NCBI GenBank assembly: GCA_037178625.1
Contig: CM074139.1
Location: 310,001-374,000, forward strand
DNA length: 64,000 nt
Reading direction: 5' to 3'
Origin: Skeletonema tropicum
Lineage: Eukaryota; Bacillariophyta; Thalassiosirophyceae; Thalassiosirales; Thalassiosiraceae
Shown here: piece after piece, positions 26,552 to 37,513 of the stretch
Layout: every line of letters begins with the position of its first letter
How positions within the stretch are numbered: the stretch's first letter is position 1
The notes under the pieces: model-generated
Told to the model about the DNA's origin: nothing
Seen by the model: the letters and a program-made list of their open reading frames with translations, nothing else
Databases searched by the model: none
Made by a program: the position numbers and the translations under genes

Positions 26552-27382
26552 ATGACTTCGTCCACAACATCCGACAACGAGCTGGTTGTCAACACCACAG
26601 CCCTATCCACACCACCTCACGACGACAACTGCCATCGAACAACCTCCGAGGGCGAGGGCAGCTCTGGAATTCAAAGCAGCAGCGTGGGCGGCAGTGCCAG
26701 TGCGCTCAGCTCTCCGCTTCTGAACGGAGAACACATTGTCTTGTTGAGTTTGAGTAATGATAATACTCCGATTGATAACGATAACAATAGTAATAATACG
26801 GAGGCGGAGGCACATGAACCTGCTGCGGTGCATGATGATAATATTAACGATAGTGATAGAACTTCCGCTCGTCTAAATCTAATCAGCATCAGCACTCCTC
26901 CGGTGCCGGCTCCGGTTGGCCTCAGCTCTAATTCTAACGCAGCATCGCGTTCCGGGTTTGAAGTGATTGAACGACGGGACCAAAATCCTAATTTGATGAT
27001 GCAGATGATGGCATCTTCTACGGATATGAATATTGAAATTGAAAATAATATCTCACCGGCAGAATCAGAATTGATATCAGCGCGGGGTGATAATGACGGT
27101 GATAATGGTGATGACAATATTGGCAATATCATTATTAATGATCCACAAGACAACAACGACGGCAACAGCAACAACGAGGCGGTGTACTCACCGCCGCCCG
27201 ATTCCATCATCCACAGTGACCTACAATCGCTGAGTCCTCCGCCGCTGTCCTTCAAATCGGATAGTCATCACCAGTACAACGTTCATCACAGTCCTCATTC
27301 TCAGAGTCGAATGATCTCGTCTAGATGGGAAGTGTTACAACATGACAATCAACTGAACATCTTTAGGAATGATGTACAATGA
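26552..27382 (+). CDS. Truncated array copy 17, 276-aa ORF
   Basis: Consensus ORF, long-form spacer upstream (1572 bp). Confidence 0.5.
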   Translation: MTSSTTSDNELVVNTTALSTPPHDDNCHRTTSEGEGSSGIQSSSVGGSASALSSPLLNGEHIVLLSLSNDNTPIDNDNNSNNTEAEAHEPAAVHDDNINDSDRTSARLNLISISTPPVPAPVGLSSNSNAASRSGFEVIERRDQNPNLMMQMMASSTDMNIEIENNISPAESELISARGDNDGDNGDDNIGNIIINDPQDNNDGNSNNEAVYSPPPDSIIHSDLQSLSPPPLSFKSDSHHQYNVHHSPHSQSRMISSRWEVLQHDNQLNIFRNDVQ

Positions 27383-28116
27383 TATATATATAATATAGAG
27401 AGATGATAATAGATTACTATACTACATTACCTCTTCCTCTCCAAATTCACCTTTTCCTTCCTAACTTTGCTACTTTTGTTCGTATCAAGGCGATGAGTGT
27501 TGATGTAGAAAGCTCTCATTGCGCTCTATCGATTGGTTGCAGTTGCAAGGTCAAATATCGATGTTTTGTCGATCGACTCACCTCGAGAGTGGTCTAGAAA
27601 GTCGTCACCAGCGCCAATACCATCGTCATTGTAACCAAGACTACCGTCAAAACATCACTTTCTGGACCCATTTTAGCCTCATCGATTGAACAAAAGTCGC
27701 CCAAACAGGCTGAATATACGCCTACCTAAGCGATAGAGTACGACGATTGCTTTCCAAAAAGGACACTTATCGCTGTCATTGGACGAGTACAAGACAAGAT
27801 AAAGTGACAATATGAATGTAGCGTGCTTGAGTTGGCTGGTGTCTGGAGTTGGTGACTTTTTGATGCGACAGTTAGTACCGCTCGATGCTGCTTAAATATT
27901 TCGAGTTCGCAGAAGCCACGAAGCCATCAAAATTGCATGGAAACCATGAGGAACTTCCATCGTAGCCTATCGAACCGCTACCGACCAAGTTTGTATATAA
28001 TAGAGCTTCTATCTCTCTTCCTGAAGGCGACGTGCGCTAGAGCTGCTCTGCTCGCCTAACTAATTCAATATAATTTAAATTTAGCCGCCAATCAAGCGAG
28101 TCCATCAAACCAAACC

Positions 28117-28947
28117 ATGACTTCGTCCACAACATCCGACAACGAGCTGGTTGTCAACACCACAGCCCTATCCACACCACCTCACGACGACAACTGCCAT
28201 CGAACAACCTCCGAGGGCGAGGGCAGCTCTGGAATTCAAAGCAGCAGCGTGGGCGGCAGTGCCAGTGCGCTCAGCTCTCCGCTTCTGAACGGAGAACACA
28301 TTGTCTTGTTGAGTTTGAGTAATGATAATACTCCGATTGATAACGATAACAATAGTAATAATACGGAGGCGGAGGCACATGAACCTGCTGCGGTGCATGA
28401 TGATAATATTAACGATAGTGATAGAACTTCCGCTCGTCTAAATCTAATCAGCATCAGCACTCCTCCGGTGCCGGCTCCGGTTGGCCTCAGCTCTAATTCT
28501 AACGCAGCATCGCGTTCCGGGTTTGAAGTGATTGAACGACGGGACCAAAATCCTAATTTGATGATGCAGATGATGGCATCTTCTACGGATATGAATATTG
28601 AAATTGAAAATAATATCTCACCGGCAGAATCAGAATTGATATCAGCGCGGGGTGATAATGACGGTGATAATGGTGATGACAATATTGGCAATATCATTAT
28701 TAATGATCCACAAGACAACAACGACGGCAACAGCAACAACGAGGCGGTGTACTCACCGCCGCCCGATTCCATCATCCACAGTGACCTACAATCGCTGAGT
28801 CCTCCGCCGCTGTCCTTCAAATCGGATAGTCATCACCAGTACAACGTTCATCACAGTCCTCATTCTCAGAGTCGAATGATCTCGTCTAGATGGGAAGTGT
28901 TACAACATGACAATCAACTGAACATCTTTAGGAATGATGTACAATGA
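28117..28947 (+). CDS. Truncated array copy 18, 276-aa ORF
   Basis: Consensus ORF, short-form spacer upstream. First of five consecutive short-form units. Confidence 0.5.
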   Translation: MTSSTTSDNELVVNTTALSTPPHDDNCHRTTSEGEGSSGIQSSSVGGSASALSSPLLNGEHIVLLSLSNDNTPIDNDNNSNNTEAEAHEPAAVHDDNINDSDRTSARLNLISISTPPVPAPVGLSSNSNAASRSGFEVIERRDQNPNLMMQMMASSTDMNIEIENNISPAESELISARGDNDGDNGDDNIGNIIINDPQDNNDGNSNNEAVYSPPPDSIIHSDLQSLSPPPLSFKSDSHHQYNVHHSPHSQSRMISSRWEVLQHDNQLNIFRNDVQ

Positions 28948-29681
28948 TATATATATAATATAGAGAGATGATAATAGATTACTATACTACATTACCTCTT
29001 CCTCTCCAAATTCACCTTTTCCTTCCTAACTTTGCTACTTTTGTTCGTATCAAGGCGATGAGTGTTGATGTAGAAAGCTCTCATTGCGCTCTATCGATTG
29101 GTTGCAGTTGCAAGGTCAAATATCGATGTTTTGTCGATCGACTCACCTCGAGAGTGGTCTAGAAAGTCGTCACCAGCGCCAATACCATCGTCATTGTAAC
29201 CAAGACTACCGTCAAAACATCACTTTCTGGACCCATTTTAGCCTCATCGATTGAACAAAAGTCGCCCAAACAGGCTGAATATACGCCTACCTAAGCGATA
29301 GAGTACGACGATTGCTTTCCAAAAAGGACACTTATCGCTGTCATTGGACGAGTACAAGACAAGATAAAGTGACAATATGAATGTAGCGTGCTTGAGTTGG
29401 CTGGTGTCTGGAGTTGGTGACTTTTTGATGCGACAGTTAGTACCGCTCGATGCTGCTTAAATATTTCGAGTTCGCAGAAGCCACGAAGCCATCAAAATTG
29501 CATGGAAACCATGAGGAACTTCCATCGTAGCCTATCGAACCGCTACCGACCAAGTTTGTATATAATAGAGCTTCTATCTCTCTTCCTGAAGGCGACGTGC
29601 GCTAGAGCTGCTCTGCTCGCCTAACTAATTCAATATAATTTAAATTTAGCCGCCAATCAAGCGAGTCCATCAAACCAAACC

Positions 29682-30512
29682 ATGACTTCGTCCACAACAT
29701 CCGACAACGAGCTGGTTGTCAACACCACAGCCCTATCCACACCACCTCACGACGACAACTGCCATCGAACAACCTCCGAGGGCGAGGGCAGCTCTGGAAT
29801 TCAAAGCAGCAGCGTGGGCGGCAGTGCCAGTGCGCTCAGCTCTCCGCTTCTGAACGGAGAACACATTGTCTTGTTGAGTTTGAGTAATGATAATACTCCG
29901 ATTGATAACGATAACAATAGTAATAATACGGAGGCGGAGGCACATGAACCTGCTGCGGTGCATGATGATAATATTAACGATAGTGATAGAACTTCCGCTC
30001 GTCTAAATCTAATCAGCATCAGCACTCCTCCGGTGCCGGCTCCGGTTGGCCTCAGCTCTAATTCTAACGCAGCATCGCGTTCCGGGTTTGAAGTGATTGA
30101 ACGACGGGACCAAAATCCTAATTTGATGATGCAGATGATGGCATCTTCTACGGATATGAATATTGAAATTGAAAATAATATCTCACCGGCAGAATCAGAA
30201 TTGATATCAGCGCGGGGTGATAATGACGGTGATAATGGTGATGACAATATTGGCAATATCATTATTAATGATCCACAAGACAACAACGACGGCAACAGCA
30301 ACAACGAGGCGGTGTACTCACCGCCGCCCGATTCCATCATCCACAGTGACCTACAATCGCTGAGTCCTCCGCCGCTGTCCTTCAAATCGGATAGTCATCA
30401 CCAGTACAACGTTCATCACAGTCCTCATTCTCAGAGTCGAATGATCTCGTCTAGATGGGAAGTGTTACAACATGACAATCAACTGAACATCTTTAGGAAT
30501 GATGTACAATGA
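29682..30512 (+). CDS. Truncated array copy 19, 276-aa ORF
   Basis: Consensus ORF, short-form spacer upstream; no difference seen from the neighbouring copies. Confidence 0.5.
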   Translation: MTSSTTSDNELVVNTTALSTPPHDDNCHRTTSEGEGSSGIQSSSVGGSASALSSPLLNGEHIVLLSLSNDNTPIDNDNNSNNTEAEAHEPAAVHDDNINDSDRTSARLNLISISTPPVPAPVGLSSNSNAASRSGFEVIERRDQNPNLMMQMMASSTDMNIEIENNISPAESELISARGDNDGDNGDDNIGNIIINDPQDNNDGNSNNEAVYSPPPDSIIHSDLQSLSPPPLSFKSDSHHQYNVHHSPHSQSRMISSRWEVLQHDNQLNIFRNDVQ

Positions 30513-31246
30513 TATATATATAATATAGAGAGATGATAATAGATTACTATACTACATTACCTCTTCCTCTCCAAATTCACCTTTTCCTTCCTAACTTTGC
30601 TACTTTTGTTCGTATCAAGGCGATGAGTGTTGATGTAGAAAGCTCTCATTGCGCTCTATCGATTGGTTGCAGTTGCAAGGTCAAATATCGATGTTTTGTC
30701 GATCGACTCACCTCGAGAGTGGTCTAGAAAGTCGTCACCAGCGCCAATACCATCGTCATTGTAACCAAGACTACCGTCAAAACATCACTTTCTGGACCCA
30801 TTTTAGCCTCATCGATTGAACAAAAGTCGCCCAAACAGGCTGAATATACGCCTACCTAAGCGATAGAGTACGACGATTGCTTTCCAAAAAGGACACTTAT
30901 CGCTGTCATTGGACGAGTACAAGACAAGATAAAGTGACAATATGAATGTAGCGTGCTTGAGTTGGCTGGTGTCTGGAGTTGGTGACTTTTTGATGCGACA
31001 GTTAGTACCGCTCGATGCTGCTTAAATATTTCGAGTTCGCAGAAGCCACGAAGCCATCAAAATTGCATGGAAACCATGAGGAACTTCCATCGTAGCCTAT
31101 CGAACCGCTACCGACCAAGTTTGTATATAATAGAGCTTCTATCTCTCTTCCTGAAGGCGACGTGCGCTAGAGCTGCTCTGCTCGCCTAACTAATTCAATA
31201 TAATTTAAATTTAGCCGCCAATCAAGCGAGTCCATCAAACCAAACC

Positions 31247-32077
31247 ATGACTTCGTCCACAACATCCGACAACGAGCTGGTTGTCAACACCACAGCCCTA
31301 TCCACACCACCTCACGACGACAACTGCCATCGAACAACCTCCGAGGGCGAGGGCAGCTCTGGAATTCAAAGCAGCAGCGTGGGCGGCAGTGCCAGTGCGC
31401 TCAGCTCTCCGCTTCTGAACGGAGAACACATTGTCTTGTTGAGTTTGAGTAATGATAATACTCCGATTGATAACGATAACAATAGTAATAATACGGAGGC
31501 GGAGGCACATGAACCTGCTGCGGTGCATGATGATAATATTAACGATAGTGATAGAACTTCCGCTCGTCTAAATCTAATCAGCATCAGCACTCCTCCGGTG
31601 CCGGCTCCGGTTGGCCTCAGCTCTAATTCTAACGCAGCATCGCGTTCCGGGTTTGAAGTGATTGAACGACGGGACCAAAATCCTAATTTGATGATGCAGA
31701 TGATGGCATCTTCTACGGATATGAATATTGAAATTGAAAATAATATCTCACCGGCAGAATCAGAATTGATATCAGCGCGGGGTGATAATGACGGTGATAA
31801 TGGTGATGACAATATTGGCAATATCATTATTAATGATCCACAAGACAACAACGACGGCAACAGCAACAACGAGGCGGTGTACTCACCGCCGCCCGATTCC
31901 ATCATCCACAGTGACCTACAATCGCTGAGTCCTCCGCCGCTGTCCTTCAAATCGGATAGTCATCACCAGTACAACGTTCATCACAGTCCTCATTCTCAGA
32001 GTCGAATGATCTCGTCTAGATGGGAAGTGTTACAACATGACAATCAACTGAACATCTTTAGGAATGATGTACAATGA
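31247..32077 (+). CDS. Truncated array copy 20, 276-aa ORF
   Basis: Consensus ORF, short-form spacer upstream; no difference seen from the neighbouring copies. Confidence 0.5.
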   Translation: MTSSTTSDNELVVNTTALSTPPHDDNCHRTTSEGEGSSGIQSSSVGGSASALSSPLLNGEHIVLLSLSNDNTPIDNDNNSNNTEAEAHEPAAVHDDNINDSDRTSARLNLISISTPPVPAPVGLSSNSNAASRSGFEVIERRDQNPNLMMQMMASSTDMNIEIENNISPAESELISARGDNDGDNGDDNIGNIIINDPQDNNDGNSNNEAVYSPPPDSIIHSDLQSLSPPPLSFKSDSHHQYNVHHSPHSQSRMISSRWEVLQHDNQLNIFRNDVQ

Positions 32078-32811
32078 TATATATATAATATAGAGAGATG
32101 ATAATAGATTACTATACTACATTACCTCTTCCTCTCCAAATTCACCTTTTCCTTCCTAACTTTGCTACTTTTGTTCGTATCAAGGCGATGAGTGTTGATG
32201 TAGAAAGCTCTCATTGCGCTCTATCGATTGGTTGCAGTTGCAAGGTCAAATATCGATGTTTTGTCGATCGACTCACCTCGAGAGTGGTCTAGAAAGTCGT
32301 CACCAGCGCCAATACCATCGTCATTGTAACCAAGACTACCGTCAAAACATCACTTTCTGGACCCATTTTAGCCTCATCGATTGAACAAAAGTCGCCCAAA
32401 CAGGCTGAATATACGCCTACCTAAGCGATAGAGTACGACGATTGCTTTCCAAAAAGGACACTTATCGCTGTCATTGGACGAGTACAAGACAAGATAAAGT
32501 GACAATATGAATGTAGCGTGCTTGAGTTGGCTGGTGTCTGGAGTTGGTGACTTTTTGATGCGACAGTTAGTACCGCTCGATGCTGCTTAAATATTTCGAG
32601 TTCGCAGAAGCCACGAAGCCATCAAAATTGCATGGAAACCATGAGGAACTTCCATCGTAGCCTATCGAACCGCTACCGACCAAGTTTGTATATAATAGAG
32701 CTTCTATCTCTCTTCCTGAAGGCGACGTGCGCTAGAGCTGCTCTGCTCGCCTAACTAATTCAATATAATTTAAATTTAGCCGCCAATCAAGCGAGTCCAT
32801 CAAACCAAACC

Positions 32812-33642
32812 ATGACTTCGTCCACAACATCCGACAACGAGCTGGTTGTCAACACCACAGCCCTATCCACACCACCTCACGACGACAACTGCCATCGAAC
32901 AACCTCCGAGGGCGAGGGCAGCTCTGGAATTCAAAGCAGCAGCGTGGGCGGCAGTGCCAGTGCGCTCAGCTCTCCGCTTCTGAACGGAGAACACATTGTC
33001 TTGTTGAGTTTGAGTAATGATAATACTCCGATTGATAACGATAACAATAGTAATAATACGGAGGCGGAGGCACATGAACCTGCTGCGGTGCATGATGATA
33101 ATATTAACGATAGTGATAGAACTTCCGCTCGTCTAAATCTAATCAGCATCAGCACTCCTCCGGTGCCGGCTCCGGTTGGCCTCAGCTCTAATTCTAACGC
33201 AGCATCGCGTTCCGGGTTTGAAGTGATTGAACGACGGGACCAAAATCCTAATTTGATGATGCAGATGATGGCATCTTCTACGGATATGAATATTGAAATT
33301 GAAAATAATATCTCACCGGCAGAATCAGAATTGATATCAGCGCGGGGTGATAATGACGGTGATAATGGTGATGACAATATTGGCAATATCATTATTAATG
33401 ATCCACAAGACAACAACGACGGCAACAGCAACAACGAGGCGGTGTACTCACCGCCGCCCGATTCCATCATCCACAGTGACCTACAATCGCTGAGTCCTCC
33501 GCCGCTGTCCTTCAAATCGGATAGTCATCACCAGTACAACGTTCATCACAGTCCTCATTCTCAGAGTCGAATGATCTCGTCTAGATGGGAAGTGTTACAA
33601 CATGACAATCAACTGAACATCTTTAGGAATGATGTACAATGA
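32812..33642 (+). CDS. Truncated array copy 21, 276-aa ORF
   Basis: Consensus ORF, short-form spacer upstream; no difference seen from the neighbouring copies. Confidence 0.5.
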   Translation: MTSSTTSDNELVVNTTALSTPPHDDNCHRTTSEGEGSSGIQSSSVGGSASALSSPLLNGEHIVLLSLSNDNTPIDNDNNSNNTEAEAHEPAAVHDDNINDSDRTSARLNLISISTPPVPAPVGLSSNSNAASRSGFEVIERRDQNPNLMMQMMASSTDMNIEIENNISPAESELISARGDNDGDNGDDNIGNIIINDPQDNNDGNSNNEAVYSPPPDSIIHSDLQSLSPPPLSFKSDSHHQYNVHHSPHSQSRMISSRWEVLQHDNQLNIFRNDVQ

Positions 33643-34376
33643 TATATATATAATATAGAGAGATGATAATAGATTACTATACTACATTACCTCTTCCTCT
33701 CCAAATTCACCTTTTCCTTCCTAACTTTGCTACTTTTGTTCGTATCAAGGCGATGAGTGTTGATGTAGAAAGCTCTCATTGCGCTCTATCGATTGGTTGC
33801 AGTTGCAAGGTCAAATATCGATGTTTTGTCGATCGACTCACCTCGAGAGTGGTCTAGAAAGTCGTCACCAGCGCCAATACCATCGTCATTGTAACCAAGA
33901 CTACCGTCAAAACATCACTTTCTGGACCCATTTTAGCCTCATCGATTGAACAAAAGTCGCCCAAACAGGCTGAATATACGCCTACCTAAGCGATAGAGTA
34001 CGACGATTGCTTTCCAAAAAGGACACTTATCGCTGTCATTGGACGAGTACAAGACAAGATAAAGTGACAATATGAATGTAGCGTGCTTGAGTTGGCTGGT
34101 GTCTGGAGTTGGTGACTTTTTGATGCGACAGTTAGTACCGCTCGATGCTGCTTAAATATTTCGAGTTCGCAGAAGCCACGAAGCCATCAAAATTGCATGG
34201 AAACCATGAGGAACTTCCATCGTAGCCTATCGAACCGCTACCGACCAAGTTTGTATATAATAGAGCTTCTATCTCTCTTCCTGAAGGCGACGTGCGCTAG
34301 AGCTGCTCTGCTCGCCTAACTAATTCAATATAATTTAAATTTAGCCGCCAATCAAGCGAGTCCATCAAACCAAACC

Positions 34377-35207
34377 ATGACTTCGTCCACAACATCCGAC
34401 AACGAGCTGGTTGTCAACACCACAGCCCTATCCACACCACCTCACGACGACAACTGCCATCGAACAACCTCCGAGGGCGAGGGCAGCTCTGGAATTCAAA
34501 GCAGCAGCGTGGGCGGCAGTGCCAGTGCGCTCAGCTCTCCGCTTCTGAACGGAGAACACATTGTCTTGTTGAGTTTGAGTAATGATAATACTCCGATTGA
34601 TAACGATAACAATAGTAATAATACGGAGGCGGAGGCACATGAACCTGCTGCGGTGCATGATGATAATATTAACGATAGTGATAGAACTTCCGCTCGTCTA
34701 AATCTAATCAGCATCAGCACTCCTCCGGTGCCGGCTCCGGTTGGCCTCAGCTCTAATTCTAACGCAGCATCGCGTTCCGGGTTTGAAGTGATTGAACGAC
34801 GGGACCAAAATCCTAATTTGATGATGCAGATGATGGCATCTTCTACGGATATGAATATTGAAATTGAAAATAATATCTCACCGGCAGAATCAGAATTGAT
34901 ATCAGCGCGGGGTGATAATGACGGTGATAATGGTGATGACAATATTGGCAATATCATTATTAATGATCCACAAGACAACAACGACGGCAACAGCAACAAC
35001 GAGGCGGTGTACTCACCGCCGCCCGATTCCATCATCCACAGTGACCTACAATCGCTGAGTCCTCCGCCGCTGTCCTTCAAATCGGATAGTCATCACCAGT
35101 ACAACGTTCATCACAGTCCTCATTCTCAGAGTCGAATGATCTCGTCTAGATGGGAAGTGTTACAACATGACAATCAACTGAACATCTTTAGGAATGATGT
35201 ACAATGA
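34377..35207 (+). CDS. Truncated array copy 22, 276-aa ORF
   Basis: Consensus ORF, short-form spacer upstream. Last of the run of five short-form units. Confidence 0.5.
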   Translation: MTSSTTSDNELVVNTTALSTPPHDDNCHRTTSEGEGSSGIQSSSVGGSASALSSPLLNGEHIVLLSLSNDNTPIDNDNNSNNTEAEAHEPAAVHDDNINDSDRTSARLNLISISTPPVPAPVGLSSNSNAASRSGFEVIERRDQNPNLMMQMMASSTDMNIEIENNISPAESELISARGDNDGDNGDDNIGNIIINDPQDNNDGNSNNEAVYSPPPDSIIHSDLQSLSPPPLSFKSDSHHQYNVHHSPHSQSRMISSRWEVLQHDNQLNIFRNDVQ

Positions 35208-35948
35208 TATATATATAATATAGAGAGATGATAATAGATTACTATACTACATTACCTCTTCCTCTCCAAATTCACCTTTTCCTTCCTAACTTTGCTACTT
35301 TTGTTCGTATCAAGGCGATGAGTGTTGATGTAGAAAGCTCTCATTGCGCTCTATCGATTGGTTGCAGTTGCAAGGTCAAATATCGATGTTTTGTCGATCG
35401 ACTCACCTCGAGAGTGGTCTAGAAAGTCGTCACCAGCGCCAATACCATCGTCATTGTAACCAAGACTACCGTCAAAACATCACTTTCTGGACCCATTTTA
35501 GCCTCATCGATTGAACAAAAGTCGCCCAAACAGGCTGAATATACGCCTACCTAAGCGATAGAGTACGACGATTGCTTTCCAAAAAGGACACTTATCGCTG
35601 TCATTGGACGAGTACAAGACAAGATAAAGTGACAATATGAATGTAGCGTGCTTGAGTTGGCTGGTGTCTGGAGTTGGTGACTTTTTGATGCGACAGTTAG
35701 TACCGCTCGATGCTGCTTAAATATTTCGAGTTCGCAGAAGCCACGAAGCCATCAAAATTGCATGGAACATGGAAACCATGAGGAACTTCCATCGTAGCCT
35801 ATCGAACCGCTACCGACCAAGTTTGTATATAATAGAGCTTCTATCTCTCTTCCTGAAGGCGACGTGCGCTAGAGCTGCTCTGCTCGCCTAACTAATTCAA
35901 TATAATTTAAATTTAGCCGCCAATCAAGCGAGTCCATCAAACCAAACC

Positions 35949-36779
35949 ATGACTTCGTCCACAACATCCGACAACGAGCTGGTTGTCAACACCACAGCCC
36001 TATCCACACCACCTCACGACGACAACTGCCATCGAACAACCTCCGAGGGCGAGGGCAGCTCTGGAATTCAAAGCAGCAGCGTGGGCGGCAGTGCCAGTGC
36101 GCTCAGCTCTCCGCTTCTGAACGGAGAACACATTGTCTTGTTGAGTTTGAGTAATGATAATACTCCGATTGATAACGATAACAATAGTAATAATACGGAG
36201 GCGGAGGCACATGAACCTGCTGCGGTGCATGATGATAATATTAACGATAGTGATAGAACTTCCGCTCGTCTAAATCTAATCAGCATCAGCACTCCTCCGG
36301 TGCCGGCTCCGGTTGGCCTCAGCTCTAATTCTAACGCAGCATCGCGTTCCGGGTTTGAAGTGATTGAACGACGGGACCAAAATCCTAATTTGATGATGCA
36401 GATGATGGCATCTTCTACGGATATGAATATTGAAATTGAAAATAATATCTCACCGGCAGAATCAGAATTGATATCAGCGCGGGGTGATAATGACGGTGAT
36501 AATGGTGATGACAATATTGGCAATATCATTATTAATGATCCACAAGACAACAACGACGGCAACAGCAACAACGAGGCGGTGTACTCACCGCCGCCCGATT
36601 CCATCATCCACAGTGACCTACAATCGCTGAGTCCTCCGCCGCTGTCCTTCAAATCGGATAGTCATCACCAGTACAACGTTCATCACAGTCCTCATTCTCA
36701 GAGTCGAATGATCTCGTCTAGATGGGAAGTGTTACAACATGACAATCAACTGAACATCTTTAGGAATGATGTACAATGA
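35949..36779 (+). CDS. Truncated array copy 23, 276-aa ORF next to the intact gene
   Basis: Consensus ORF, long-form spacer upstream (1572 bp). Its stop lies 734 bp before the ATG of the complete channel gene. A transcript not ended in this spacer would therefore read into the real promoter. Confidence 0.5.
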   Translation: MTSSTTSDNELVVNTTALSTPPHDDNCHRTTSEGEGSSGIQSSSVGGSASALSSPLLNGEHIVLLSLSNDNTPIDNDNNSNNTEAEAHEPAAVHDDNINDSDRTSARLNLISISTPPVPAPVGLSSNSNAASRSGFEVIERRDQNPNLMMQMMASSTDMNIEIENNISPAESELISARGDNDGDNGDDNIGNIIINDPQDNNDGNSNNEAVYSPPPDSIIHSDLQSLSPPPLSFKSDSHHQYNVHHSPHSQSRMISSRWEVLQHDNQLNIFRNDVQ

Positions 36780-37513
36780 TATATATATAATATAGAGAGA
36801 TGATAATAGATTACTATACTACATTACCTCTTCCTCTCCAAATTCACCTTTTCCTTCCTAACTTTGCTACTTTTGTTCGTATCAAGGCGATGAGTGTTGA
36901 TGTAGAAAGCTCTCATTGCGCTCTATCGATTGGTTGCAGTTGCAAGGTCAAATATCGATGTTTTGTCGATCGACTCACCTCGAGAGTGGTCTAGAAAGTC
37001 GTCACCAGCGCCAATACCATCGTCATTGTAACCAAGACTACCGTCAAAACATCACTTTCTGGACCCATTTTAGCCTCATCGATTGAACAAAAGTCGCCCA
37101 AACAGGCTGAATATACGCCTACCTAAGCGATAGAGTACGACGATTGCTTTCCAAAAAGGACACTTATCGCTGTCATTGGACGAGTACAAGACAAGATAAA
37201 GTGACAATATGAATGTAGCGTGCTTGAGTTGGCTGGTGTCTGGAGTTGGTGACTTTTTGATGCGACAGTTAGTACCGCTCGATGCTGCTTAAATATTTCG
37301 AGTTCGCAGAAGCCACGAAGCCATCAAAATTGCATGGAAACCATGAGGAACTTCCATCGTAGCCTATCGAACCGCTACCGACCAAGTTTGTATATAATAG
37401 AGCTTCTATCTCTCTTCCTGAAGGCGACGTGCGCTAGAGCTGCTCTGCTCGCCTAACTAATTCAATATAATTTAAATTTAGCCGCCAATCAAGCGAGTCC
37501 ATCAAACCAAACC
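36780..37513 (+). promoter_or_regulatory. Upstream region of the complete MscS-like gene (repeated in every unit)
   Basis: 734 bp between the stop of copy 23 and the ATG. A TATA-like TATATAAT lies at 37391-37398, about 120 bp before the ATG. It is followed by a CT-rich stretch (37405-37420), an AT-rich stretch (37461-37480) and an A/C-rich leader just before the start (AAACCAAACCATG). Promoter function is inferred from position; no factor site is recognised. The same region precedes every truncated copy, so each unit should carry its own start signals. Confidence 0.5.

Noticed and set aside
36800..36994. 64-codon ORF in the spacer of every unit (starts MIIDYYTT)
   Set aside because: Short, begins straight after the truncated ORF's stop in promoter sequence, no motif; its conservation is explained by the recent array.
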